Numbered from the stretch's first letter, positions 38,745 through 45,596 are shown. The stretch: DNA of 52,081 nucleotides from Candidatus Moranbacteria bacterium RIFOXYA12_FULL_35_19 (GCA_001784805.1 MFSE01000024.1:1-52081); one strand, 5' to 3'. Made by a program: numbers and translations. The notes: a model not told the origin generated them from the sequence alone.

Positions 38745-40589
38745 ATGGGAACTGATATAGAAGAAATAAAATCTAAACTCAATATAGTCGATATTTTGGG
38801 CGAATATATCAAGCTAGACAAGGCCGGCTCAAACTGGCGGGCGCTTTGTCCTTTTCATAATGAAAAATCCCCCTCTTTTATGGTGAGTGAAGAAAAGCAA
38901 TTTTGGCATTGTTTCGGTTGTCAGAAATCAGGGGATATTTTTGGTTTTGTGATGGAAATGGAAGGGTTGGAATTTCGGGAAGCATTGAAAACGCTCGCGG
39001 AAAAAGCTGGAGTGAAACTGCAAAGCTATAGCCCACAAAAAGAAGAAGAAAAAAATCGGACGCTCGAGATTTTGGAATTAGCTACAAAATTTTATGAAAT
39101 TCAGCTTTGGAAAGGAGAAGGAAAGGAAAAAATCTTAACTTATCTTCGAGAAAGAGGTTTGAAAGACGAAACCATTAAGGAATTTCGTCTCGGCTATGCG
39201 CCGAAAGGGTGGCGGAATATCTTGACTTTCTTGATTGGTCGCGGATATAAAACAGAAGAGATAAATAAAACTGGATTGTTGGTGCAAAAAAATAATGCCG
39301 AAGGGACATCAAATGTCCATAATGGACATTTGATGTCCAGCTATTACGATAGATTTCGTGATCGAATTATTTTTCCAATTGGAGATTTTTCAGGAAAAGT
39401 GTTGGGCTTTACAGCACGAGTAACTCCAGGGAGCGATGAATCGCAGGCAAAATATGTTAATACACCAGAAACGGAAAATTATCATAAAAGCCGGGTTTTG
39501 TATGGTTTGGATAAGGCTAAAGCTCAAATAAAAAAACAGGATAGCGTTCTTTTGGTGGAAGGTAATATGGATGTGATCGCCTCGCATCAGGTGGGGATAA
39601 AAAATACAGTGGCAGTTTCTGGCACAGCCTTAACGGAAGATCAAATTAATATTATAAAAAGATACACAAAAAACATTCAAATGTTTTTTGATATGGATAG
39701 TGCTGGTGAAAATGCTACCAAGAAAAGTGTAAAATTATGCTTAGCCAGCGGTATGATGGTGCGGATTGTGAACTTAGAACGGGGAAAAGATGCGGCCGAT
39801 ATGGCCAAAGAAAATCCAAAAGAACTTGAAAAAAATGTAGCCCAAGCTTTGCCAGCGATGGAATATTTTTTTCAAAAAACTTTCAAGAAATTTGATAAAA
39901 ATAATTTAGAAGGGAAGAAAAAGATAACCGAAGAATTATTAGAAATGGTGTCTATTTTGGAAAATGAAGTAGAAAAAAATTATTGGATAAAAAAAATTGG
40001 AGAAGATTTGGATATTTCAGAAAAAGCATTGACGGACGAGCTCAAAAAGATTAGTCTTAAAGATAAGTCTAAACTAATTTCAAGTACGCTAGATAATTTG
40101 AAAACACAAGAGCCAATAGCAAAAAAAGAAATGTTGCTGGGTGAACTTATGGGACTAATGCTGGTTTATCCTACTATTTGGAAAGAAGCTAGTAGAAGGA
40201 TAAGTGAGGAAAATTTCAATTTTAAAAATGAACTATTTGATTTGATGCTGGAAAAAGGCGAAAAGACAAATTTTGATTTCGCTTCTTTTATCAATGAAAT
40301 AGGGGATAAGGTTGAGATAAATCAAAAAGCCCAAAATATTTTTTCTCAAAAAAAATATCGACTGGATCTTAATAATAATGTGGAAGAGATAAACTTACCC
40401 GATCCAATGGATGAGTTTGAAAATTATTTTCGTGAAATCAAAAAAGAAAGCAAAAAAGAAGAGCTGGATCGCATAAGTAATGATTTGAAAATTGCCGAGA
40501 AATCGGGCGACAAGGAAGCCAAGATTTTTTTATGCCAAGAATCCGGCCGAATTACCAAAGAACTGTATGAGTTGGAAGAAAAGAAATAA
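38745..40589 (+). CDS. dnaG: DNA primase DnaG, with one palindrome-encoded insert
   Basis: The zinc-binding domain carries Cys35, His38, Cys56 and Cys59 (CPFHNEKSPSF...HCFGCQ). The RNA polymerase core and TOPRIM region follow, with LLVEGNMDV (about 267-275) and MFFDMDSAGENAT. The C-terminal 150 residues are a divergent helicase-binding domain. A 35-bp palindrome at codons 187-199 adds TSNVHNGHLMS just before the conserved YYDRFRDRIIFPI block. It makes primers for replication, and rpoD follows 29 bp downstream, a reduced macromolecular synthesis operon. Confidence 0.96.
   Translation: MGTDIEEIKSKLNIVDILGEYIKLDKAGSNWRALCPFHNEKSPSFMVSEEKQFWHCFGCQKSGDIFGFVMEMEGLEFREALKTLAEKAGVKLQSYSPQKEEEKNRTLEILELATKFYEIQLWKGEGKEKILTYLRERGLKDETIKEFRLGYAPKGWRNILTFLIGRGYKTEEINKTGLLVQKNNAEGTSNVHNGHLMSSYYDRFRDRIIFPIGDFSGKVLGFTARVTPGSDESQAKYVNTPETENYHKSRVLYGLDKAKAQIKKQDSVLLVEGNMDVIASHQVGIKNTVAVSGTALTEDQINIIKRYTKNIQMFFDMDSAGENATKKSVKLCLASGMMVRIVNLERGKDAADMAKENPKELEKNVAQALPAMEYFFQKTFKKFDKNNLEGKKKITEELLEMVSILENEVEKNYWIKKIGEDLDISEKALTDELKKISLKDKSKLISSTLDNLKTQEPIAKKEMLLGELMGLMLVYPTIWKEASRRISEENFNFKNELFDLMLEKGEKTNFDFASFINEIGDKVEINQKAQNIFSQKKYRLDLNNNVEEINLPDPMDEFENYFREIKKESKKEELDRISNDLKIAEKSGDKEAKIFLCQESGRITKELYELEEKK
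39304..39338. repeat. 35-bp palindromic element (GGACATC family), copy in dnaG
   Basis: Arms GGACATCAAATGTCC / GGACATTTGATGTCC, loop ATAAT. It is identical to the copy at 23507 and read in the same frame (TSNVHNGHLMS). Confidence 0.93.
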
Positions 40590-40618
40590 AATGTAATTCA
40601 ATTATTTAAATATTTTTT

Positions 40619-41944
40619 ATGGCTAAGACTAAAAAGAGTTTAAAAATAAAAAATAAAAAAAACAAAAGAATGCCAAATAAAAAAATGCGCAAAAAAATTA
40701 AGAATGCGCCAAAAAAGAAGGCTAAGAAAAAAAAGATTGTAAGAAAAAGTAGAGGAAAATTGAAAAATAATACTAGAAAAAAAGCGAAAGCCAAAAAACC
40801 TAAGAAAATTTCCGCATCAGCGGAAGAAAAAAATTCCAAAAAGCGCGGAGAAATCGACGAGTTAGTTTATCGTGGAAAACAAAGGGGTTTTATCACGGAA
40901 GATGAAATTTTGCATGTTATTCCAGATGCGGAAAGAGAGATTGAAAAATTGGAAGAACTGTATGAAAAATTGGAAAAGAAAAATATCCGCGTGGTGAATT
41001 CTGATGAAATGATTCGAATGGAAACAGACAAAATTTCCGAGGACTTAGACGAACAAAAAAATTCTAAAAAGAAAACAAGAAAATCAACGCCAGAAATAGG
41101 GAACATAGAGGAAGCTTCTTCTGATTTGGTGCAGATGTATTTGCGAGAAATTGGTCGAGTGGATCTTTTGAGCACCGAAGAAGAAATATCTCTAGCTAAA
41201 AGAATTGAAAAACAAGATTCAATGGCCAAACAAAGACTCACGGAAGCTAATCTTCGACTGGTGGTGAGTATTGCTAAAAAATATGTCGGTCGCTCGCACA
41301 ATCTTTCACTTTTAGATCTAATTCAAGAAGGCAACATTGGACTTTTTCGCGCCGTGGAAAAATTTGATTATCGTAAAGGCTATAAATTTTCCACTTATGC
41401 TACTTGGTGGATTCGCCAAGCAGTGACGCGGGCGTTAGCTGACCAATCGCGGACAATTCGTATTCCCGTACATATGGTAGAAACGATCAATAAATATACC
41501 CAAATTACCCGAAGACTGGTGCAAGATCTCGGACGCGAACCACTTCCAGAAGAAATTGCGGTGGAAATGGGAATTGAAGTGGACAAAATTCGTCACATCC
41601 AAAAAATTTCTCAAGAAACAGTTTCTCTGGAAACTTCTGTGGGGGACTCTGATGACGACTCGGTGCTCGGAGATTTTATCGAAGACACTGAAACTGTGAT
41701 GCCTAATCAAATTGCCAGTCGCAAAATGCTCAAGGAACATGTGACGGAAATTTTGAAAGATCTCACTCCGCGCGAACAAAAAATATTGAAAATTCGTTTT
41801 GGCTTGGAAGATGGCGTGACGCATACTTTGGAAGAAGTGGGACAGGAGTTTGGCGTGACCCGCGAACGAATCCGTCAGATTGAGGCCAAGGCGCTAGAAA
41901 AAATCCGTGATCATAAAACGATTAAGAAACTTCGAGATTACTAA
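40619..41944 (+). CDS. rpoD: Primary sigma factor RpoD (sigma-70)
   Basis: A Lys/Arg-rich N-terminal tail (about 1-75) is followed by a region 1.1-like segment ([12 protein letters not shown]), region 1.2 ([21 protein letters not shown]), region 2 ([51 protein letters not shown]), region 3 and region 4.2 ([24 protein letters not shown]). It is the housekeeping sigma factor and explains the TTGACA/TATAAT-type promoters seen throughout. The 441-residue length includes the unusual basic tail, whose role is unknown. Confidence 0.97.
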   Translation: MAKTKKSLKIKNKKNKRMPNKKMRKKIKNAPKKKAKKKKIVRKSRGKLKNNTRKKAKAKKPKKISASAEEKNSKKRGEIDELVYRGKQRGFITEDEILHVIPDAEREIEKLEELYEKLEKKNIRVVNSDEMIRMETDKISEDLDEQKNSKKKTRKSTPEIGNIEEASSDLVQMYLREIGRVDLLSTEEEISLAKRIEKQDSMAKQRLTEANLRLVVSIAKKYVGRSHNLSLLDLIQEGNIGLFRAVEKFDYRKGYKFSTYATWWIRQAVTRALADQSRTIRIPVHMVETINKYTQITRRLVQDLGREPLPEEIAVEMGIEVDKIRHIQKISQETVSLETSVGDSDDDSVLGDFIEDTETVMPNQIASRKMLKEHVTEILKDLTPREQKILKIRFGLEDGVTHTLEEVGQEFGVTRERIRQIEAKALEKIRDHKTIKKLRDY

Positions 41945-42062
41945 TTTACGAAAATACCTGCCCGCAATGCTACGCAAAGCGTTGCAGGTGGGCTAATTGA
42001 GCGAAAATACGAATAAAAACGAAAATGGATTAATAATTTCGCCAGATTCGTACTTTCGTAAA
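41945..42062. repeat. Composite repeat after rpoD
   Basis: TACGAAAATACC units flank a GC-rich palindrome (CCTGCCCGCAATGC ... GCGTTGCAGGTGGGC, 41957-41992). AAAATACGAATAAAAACGAA and inverted TTCGTACTTTCGTAAAT units follow. Confidence 0.7.
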
Positions 42063-42068
42063 TAGCTA

Positions 42069-42096
42069 TTGACATTTTTTTTACATTTGGTAAAAT
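42069..42096 (+). promoter_or_regulatory. Promoter of small-gene cassette 1
   Basis: Consensus TTGACA (42069-42074), 16 bp, TAAAAT (42091-42096). The start site would lie about 3 nt before the leader-peptide ATG. Confidence 0.8.
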
Positions 42097-42105
42097 AAAA
42101 TTGTT

Positions 42106-42204
42106 ATGAAAAACATGCAAACAAAATTATCCTTTATATTGTCTGTGATTATTTTGCTGGTCTTTGAGACCGGCCTTGGTTTGCATGAAATGAAAAAAGC
42201 ATAA
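42106..42204 (+). CDS. Leader peptide 1, 32 aa, Ile/Leu/Val-rich
   Basis: This ORF is below the ORF-track cutoff. The peptide begins MKNMQTKLSFILSVIILLVF and ends TGLGLHEMKKA. Nine of residues 8-19 are Ile, Leu, Val or Phe, as in leader peptides of branched-chain amino acid operons. The stop codon lies in the apical loop of a long hairpin whose 3' strand is shared with a terminator. Leader peptide 2 at 43123 ends in a similar way (IGFVLHKMKA). Alternative reading: a small hydrophobic type I toxin. Translation would start from a nearly leaderless mRNA. Confidence 0.55.
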   Translation: MKNMQTKLSFILSVIILLVFETGLGLHEMKKA

Positions 42205-42263
42205 AATAGTCAAAATCATTTCAAATATACCAAAGCCGATCTCGTAAAAAAGACCGGTTTTTT
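42166..42263 (+). promoter_or_regulatory. Attenuator-like RNA switch 1 (long hairpin versus terminator)
   Basis: GAGACCGGCCTTGGT (42166-42180) pairs 13 of 15 with ACCAAAGCCGATCTC (42229-42243), and an inner GAAATGA/TCATTTC stem extends it. Alternatively CCGATCT (42236-42242) pairs with AGACCGG (42250-42256), giving a terminator hairpin followed by TTTTTT. The two folds are mutually exclusive. The same layout recurs at 43184-43275. Confidence 0.65.
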
Positions 42264-42294
42264 GTTCCTTGAAAGAAAACTAATAGTCAAAGCG

Positions 42295-42319
42295 ATAATT
42301 TCGTAAAACTCGAAATTAT
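42295..42319 (+). promoter_or_regulatory. Hairpin in the leader of the 42379 gene
   Basis: A perfect 9-bp stem ATAATTTCG / CGAAATTAT with a 7-nt loop, between the attenuator and the Shine-Dalgarno. Cassette 2 has a longer hairpin at the same relative position. Confidence 0.6.
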
Positions 42320-42378
42320 TGGTTTGGCTGTTAGGTAAATTTGTAAACAAAATTAAAATAATTCAGGAGGGTAAAGTC

Positions 42379-42609
42379 ATGGATATTATTTTAAAAAGAA
42401 TATTGGAACATAACGATGAAGAAAAAACTAAAGTTTATCCGGGTAGATACACTTTGATTCTTGTTTTAATTCAAGACATTAGCTCTGGTCTTGAAAAGGG
42501 ATTATATTTTTTTGTATCAAATGACCCAATTATGGAAGGAATATGTATAGAATATTGGATGTTTCATATATTAAAAAATATGGGCTTCATTGAAATAAAA
42601 AAATATTAA
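42379..42609 (+). CDS. Orphan small protein of cassette 1, 76 aa
   Basis: The start at 42379 is fixed by the Shine-Dalgarno AGGAGGG 7 nt upstream; the track start at 42319 is in a hairpin. The protein begins MDIILKRILEHNDEEK and contains VYPGRYTLILVLIQD and a hydrophobic/aromatic C-terminal half (YWMFHILKNMGFIEI). It has no signal peptide and no family I recognise. It is the first gene after the attenuator-like switch and is followed 15 bp later by a 54-aa gene. Confidence 0.6.
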   Translation: MDIILKRILEHNDEEKTKVYPGRYTLILVLIQDISSGLEKGLYFFVSNDPIMEGICIEYWMFHILKNMGFIEIKKY

Positions 42610-42624
42610 AATTGGGAGAAGAAA

Positions 42625-42789
42625 ATGAATCATAATAAAGAAGAGATTGTTGATAATTCTAAGAAAGAACAATTTGCAGAGGTGATTGACAATCCTCCAA
42701 GAATGGATTTGTCAGAAGCCTTATTAAGAGCAAATCTTAAAAAAGGCGGAGCAGACAGGTTTGCGGAAATATTGACGATTAAAAAATAA
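42625..42789 (+). CDS. Orphan small protein of cassette 1, 54 aa
   Basis: Not in the ORF track. The ATG follows GGGAGAAGAAA, a good Shine-Dalgarno. The product begins MNHNKEEIVDNSKKEQFAE and continues with VIDNPPRMDLSEALLRANLKKGG. It is acidic at the N-terminus and amphipathic-helical later. It is the second gene of cassette 1, matching the position of the 37-aa gene at 43684 in cassette 2. Both contain a short proline stretch (DNPPR here, NNPPPEV there), which may be chance. Confidence 0.5.
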   Translation: MNHNKEEIVDNSKKEQFAEVIDNPPRMDLSEALLRANLKKGGADRFAEILTIKK

Positions 42790-42935
42790 AACGAGAGAGA
42801 CCCTCTCAAAAAAATCTGGCAAGCCCAAATGTCTTACAAAGATGCCATCTAAATAGATGGTTTGGGCTAAAAGGATTAAAACATAATCCTGCCGATAAAA
42901 CAGGAGAAAAGTGCCGTGATCGCTTTTCTCCTGAA
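42790..42935 (+). ncRNA. Highly structured 3' region or small RNA after cassette 1
   Basis: The region contains four strong hairpins in 140 nt: GAGAG/CTCTC; AGCCCAAA (42822) with TTTGGGCT (42861), enclosing CCATCT/AGATGG; AGGATT/AATCCT; and GGAGAAAAG (42903) with CTTTTCTCC (42923). There is no credible ORF (the minus-strand 42724 ORF is a shadow). It could be a 3' UTR, a processed small RNA or the end of cassette 1. Confidence 0.5.
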
Positions 42936-42966
42936 TCTCAAAAATCAAGTCAGTTTTTATATATAG

Positions 42967-42994
42967 TTGACAAAAAAATAAGAGGTGCTAAAAT
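42967..42994 (+). promoter_or_regulatory. Promoter of small-gene cassette 2
   Basis: TTGACA (42967-42972), 16 bp, TAAAAT (42989-42994): the same hexamers and spacer as cassette 1. The transcript would begin near 43001. Confidence 0.8.
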
Positions 42995-43008
42995 AATTGA
43001 GTTCACCC

Positions 43009-43110
43009 TAACACCATTTTTTGAAAAAAATATATTTTCGAGAATATCTTAAGACGAAGTCGCTTCGCTTTCAAATAATTTATTAAAAGAGTTTTTGCTG
43101 AAAATGGTGT
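43009..43110 (+). promoter_or_regulatory. Long stem-loop at the 5' end of the cassette 2 mRNA
   Basis: ACACCATTTT pairs with AAAATGGTGT (10 bp) at the base of a loop of about 80 nt. It lies just before the GGGGTAAATAAT leader of leader peptide 2. Cassette 1 lacks this part. Confidence 0.55.
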
Positions 43111-43122
43111 GGGGTAAATAAT

Positions 43123-43218
43123 ATGTCAAAACAATCTGTTCAAAAATTTTATAGCTTTTCTTACTTTTATTTCTGGTTTAGCCAGATCGGTTTTGTTTTG
43201 CATAAAATGAAAGCATAA
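43123..43218 (+). CDS. Leader peptide 2, 31 aa, Phe/Tyr/Trp-rich
   Basis: This ORF is below the ORF-track cutoff. It starts MSKQSVQK and contains FYSFSYFYFWF, nine aromatic residues out of eleven, then ends QIGFVLHKMKA. The end matches leader peptide 1 (TGLGLHEMKKA) and the stop codon again sits in the loop of a long hairpin. The aromatic run fits control codons of a Phe/Tyr/Trp-sensing attenuator. It could instead be a small hydrophobic toxin. Confidence 0.55.
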   Translation: MSKQSVQKFYSFSYFYFWFSQIGFVLHKMKA

Positions 43219-43275
43219 ATATAAAATTTCATTTTAGTCAGACCAAAGCCGATCTCACGCGAGACCGGTTTTTTT
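43184..43275 (+). promoter_or_regulatory. Attenuator-like RNA switch 2
   Basis: AGATCGGTTTTG (43184-43195) pairs fully, with one G-U, with CAAAGCCGATCT (43244-43255). A perfect inner stem TAAAATGAAA/TTTCATTTTA (43203, 43227) extends it, with the leader stop codon in the loop. The alternative CCGATCTC (43249-43256) with GAGACCGG (43261-43268) plus seven T makes a terminator. Arms differ from copy 1, but pairing is kept. Confidence 0.68.
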
Positions 43276-43298
43276 GTTCTTTAAAAATGTTTTTTGAA

Positions 43299-43360
43299 GT
43301 TTTGATGGTTAAAATAATGGTTTTATTAAATCATAGAATTTTTATTTTAACCGTCAAAAC
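43299..43360 (+). promoter_or_regulatory. Long hairpin in the leader of the 43398 gene
   Basis: GTTTTGATGGTTAAAATAA (43299-43317) pairs with TTATTTTAACCGTCAAAAC (43342-43360), a 19-bp stem with one G-U-type mismatch. Confidence 0.75.
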
Positions 43361-43397
43361 TAACCCAAGAAAAAAACCACAACTAAAGGAGAAGAAA

Positions 43398-43661
43398 ATG
43401 AGCTCAAATGAAAAAGAAAAAGATGAAAAAGACTTTGCCCAAAAAAAATTCGATGCAAGAATTGAAAAACTTTGCAAAGAAGTCGAAACAACCCAAACAA
43501 CAGATGGACACCTGATAATAAAAAAAACAGGAAAAGTTGCAACAATAAGAGGCCAAGACCCAAATAATTTATTAGTGGGAATCAGTCTCTTATTGGAAGA
43601 AAATTATGAAGTAAAGTTTGTTTCTATGAATGGATGTTTTTACGCTTTTCTTGAAAAATAA
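43398..43661 (+). CDS. Orphan small protein of cassette 2, 87 aa
   Basis: The start at 43398 follows AAAGGAGAAGAAA; the track start at 43287 lies in the attenuator region. The N-terminal third (MSSNEKEKDEKDFAQKKFDA) is charged. The rest (HLIIKKTGKVATIRG, LLVGISLLLEENYEVKFVSMNG) looks like a compact alpha/beta fold. I do not recognise a family. It has the same position after the switch as the 76-aa protein of cassette 1, but I see no convincing sequence similarity between the two. Confidence 0.6.
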   Translation: MSSNEKEKDEKDFAQKKFDARIEKLCKEVETTQTTDGHLIIKKTGKVATIRGQDPNNLLVGISLLLEENYEVKFVSMNGCFYAFLEK

Positions 43662-43683
43662 AAAAGAAGGAGGTAATAGAAAT

Positions 43684-43797
43684 ATGAAATCTCCTGGGCC
43701 ATGGGACGGAGACGATATCGATTTAGGGGAAAATAATCCTCCTCCCGAAGTTGAATTTAGTTGGGAAAAAAAACAAGAAACAAAAGATTCTGAATGA
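43684..43797 (+). CDS. Orphan small protein of cassette 2, 37 aa
   Basis: Not in the ORF track. It has the best Shine-Dalgarno in the window (AAGGAGGT) 9 nt before the ATG. The product begins MKSPGPWDGDDIDLGENN and continues PPPEVEFSWEKKQ. It is acidic, with seven or more prolines and glycines, and likely unstructured. It could be a partner of the 87-aa protein (small antitoxin, adaptor or secreted peptide precursor); none of these is shown. Confidence 0.5.
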   Translation: MKSPGPWDGDDIDLGENNPPPEVEFSWEKKQETKDSE

Positions 43798-43806
43798 ATC
43801 TTCAAA

Positions 43807-43874
43807 GCAATGGTGGACGGCTTCGTCCACCATTGCCCCAAACCATCCTAAAGCCGAGCTTTAGGATTTTTTTT
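43807..43874 (+). terminator. Tandem terminators ending cassette 2
   Basis: A perfect 13-bp stem GCAATGGTGGACG / CGTCCACCATTGC comes first, then ATCCTAAAGC-CGA-GCTTTAGGAT with eight T. Two strong hairpins in a row isolate the cassette from the copper operon. Confidence 0.92.
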
Positions 43875-43887
43875 ATGTTTGAAATAG

Positions 43888-43915
43888 TTGACAGGATCTC
43901 ATAGTAGTATATGAT
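43888..43915 (+). promoter_or_regulatory. Promoter of the copper operon
   Basis: TTGACA (43888-43893), 16 bp, TATGAT (43910-43915), directly followed by the operator. Confidence 0.8.
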
Positions 43916-43916
43916 G

Positions 43917-43933
43917 TACCTAGGGGGGAGGTA
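43917..43933 (+). promoter_or_regulatory. CsoR-type operator
   Basis: TACCTAGGGGGGAGGTA: TACCT/AGGTA arms around a G-tract, the form of CsoR operators. It overlaps the start site, so the CsoR repressor encoded just downstream would block polymerase until Cu(I) releases it. Confidence 0.8.
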
Positions 43934-43965
43934 TTATATAAATTTTTAATTTTTAAACTACAAAT

Positions 43966-44232
43966 ATGGGAGAGAATAAAAACACAATAACAGCCTTGAA
44001 AAAGGCGCATAGTCATCTGGGTAATGTGATAAAAATGGCAGAAAACAAAGAATATTGCATTGATATTTTGCAACAGAATTTAGCGGTGATTGGACTTTTG
44101 AAATCAGCTAATGCCAAAATTTTGGAAGGACATTTAAATAGTTGTTTTCAAAATGCTATGCGAGGAACTAATGAAAAAAGAAAAAAAGAAATGATTGAGG
44201 AGATTTTGGTAATTAACAAATTGAGTAAATAA
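43966..44232 (+). CDS. csoR: CsoR-family copper-sensing repressor
   Basis: The 88-residue all-helical protein has the Cys-His-Cys metal site: Cys in YCIDILQQ (about 31), then His and Cys in EGHLNSC (about 55-60). The KKAHSHLGNVIKM N-terminus matches DUF156. It represses the operon from a G-tract operator and is released on Cu(I) binding. Context (HMA-TauE/SafE protein and copper ATPase downstream) favours copper over nickel or formaldehyde sensing. Confidence 0.92.
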   Translation: MGENKNTITALKKAHSHLGNVIKMAENKEYCIDILQQNLAVIGLLKSANAKILEGHLNSCFQNAMRGTNEKRKKEMIEEILVINKLSK

Positions 44233-44243
44233 TAGTAAATAAA

Positions 44244-45590
44244 ATGAAAAAGAAAATATACATCAAGGGAATGCACTGCGTAGCCTGTGAAAAAATTCTC
44301 GAGGATGAATTAGCGCATGTTCCTTTCGTGAAAGAAGTGAAGGCCGATAGAAAAAAAGGTGAGGTGGAAATTCGCTATGGAGAAAAAGAGCCTAGCACTT
44401 TGGCTATTAAAGAAATGGTAAAAAAAATTGGTTATGAAGCGCAAGAAGTCCCTTTTGATTTTGAGAAAAAATCAAGGACAGAAAAAATATTGCAAAATTT
44501 TAATGCGGTTTTGATAGTTATTTTTTTATTTATTATCTATAGAATTTTTCAAAATTTTGAGATAATGGATAAAATAAATATTCAAAGTGATGAGCTGACT
44601 TACGGTATAGCTTTTTTGATTGGACTAGCAGCGTCAGTTTCAACTTGTTTGGCTATTGTTGGCGGGGTAGCGATTGCTTTTTCTGAAAAATATCAAAGTG
44701 AAGGACGAGGATTTTATGAAAATGCCGTTAAGCCGAATATTCTTTTTCATATTGGACGATTAACCACTTTTTTTGTTCTTGGCGGACTGCTCGGCCTTAT
44801 CGGTGGAGAGATAAATATTAGTGGAAATTTCGTGGCAATTTTCACTATAATAATTGCGATTATAATGGGAATGCTTGGGTTGAATATTTTGGGAATTATC
44901 CCATCAATTTCCAATTTTGGATTGAGAATGCCAAAGAAATTAACTCAAAAATGGTCGGCACTCAAAAGGTCAGAACGAAAAACAGCGCCTTTGTTTTTGG
45001 GTGGACTTACCTTTTTTCTACCTTGCGGATTTACGCAGAGTATGCAAATTTTTGCGCTAACTTCGGGTAGTTTTTTTGCAGGCGGATCAATCTTATTTTT
45101 ATTCGCTTTAGGAACAGTGCCAGCGCTTCTTATTTTAGGCATAACAACTTCTTGGGCTAAGGGAAAAGGCGTAGTGGTTTTTCAAAAAGTTGTCGGAATA
45201 ATAATTATTTTGTTTGCTATTTATGCTTTCAATTCCGGACTGGCTTTGCGTGGCGGGAATAAAAATATTTTTCAAATTCAAACTAAATTAGAAGAAAATA
45301 AAATCAATAATAATAATAATAATAATAACGAACAAATTGTTAGGATGAGCATAACTAGTCGAGGTTTCATTCCGAGCACGCTGAAAATTAAAAAGGGCGT
45401 ACCAGTTGAATGGATTATAAATGGAAATCAGATTTCGGGTTGTACGAATAAAATAATTATTCCAAGTCTGAATATTTCGCAAGGAATTAATTATGGGGAA
45501 AATGTTGTGCGGTTTACGCCTAATAAAACCGGCGAAATTCCATTTAGTTGTTGGATGGGAATGGTGAAGGGAAAGTTTATCGTTGAATAA
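44244..45590 (+). CDS. HMA - TauE/SafE - cupredoxin fusion, copper handling membrane protein
   Basis: An N-terminal HMA domain with Cu-binding MHCVAC (about 5-10) is followed by a single linker helix, then a six-helix TauE/SafE-like domain (about 115-335; SVSTCLAIVGG, FLPCGFTQSMQIFALTSGS). A C-terminal cupredoxin-like domain (about 355-448) has Cys in GCTN and CWMGM with Met ligands instead of the usual His. The Cys/Met set suits Cu(I). An Asn8 tract encoded by (AAT)n links the last two domains. It probably moves or stores copper for export with CopA. Confidence 0.88.
   Translation: MKKKIYIKGMHCVACEKILEDELAHVPFVKEVKADRKKGEVEIRYGEKEPSTLAIKEMVKKIGYEAQEVPFDFEKKSRTEKILQNFNAVLIVIFLFIIYRIFQNFEIMDKINIQSDELTYGIAFLIGLAASVSTCLAIVGGVAIAFSEKYQSEGRGFYENAVKPNILFHIGRLTTFFVLGGLLGLIGGEINISGNFVAIFTIIIAIIMGMLGLNILGIIPSISNFGLRMPKKLTQKWSALKRSERKTAPLFLGGLTFFLPCGFTQSMQIFALTSGSFFAGGSILFLFALGTVPALLILGITTSWAKGKGVVVFQKVVGIIIILFAIYAFNSGLALRGGNKNIFQIQTKLEENKINNNNNNNNEQIVRMSITSRGFIPSTLKIKKGVPVEWIINGNQISGCTNKIIIPSLNISQGINYGENVVRFTPNKTGEIPFSCWMGMVKGKFIVE
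45305..45329. repeat. (AAT)n microsatellite in the TauE/SafE gene
   Basis: Eight AAT/AAC codons encode polyasparagine in the linker before the cupredoxin domain. It is a likely slippage site, but length change stays in frame. Confidence 0.8.
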
Positions 45591-45596
45591 AAATTC

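Noticed and set aside
42724-42948. 74-aa minus-strand ORF
   Set aside because: It lies antisense to the 54-aa gene and the hairpin region, with no Shine-Dalgarno on its strand.
42106-43218. Calling the leader ORFs type I toxins
   Set aside because: No antisense promoter is visible, and the stop codon inside a hairpin that competes with a terminator fits attenuation better. Not excluded.
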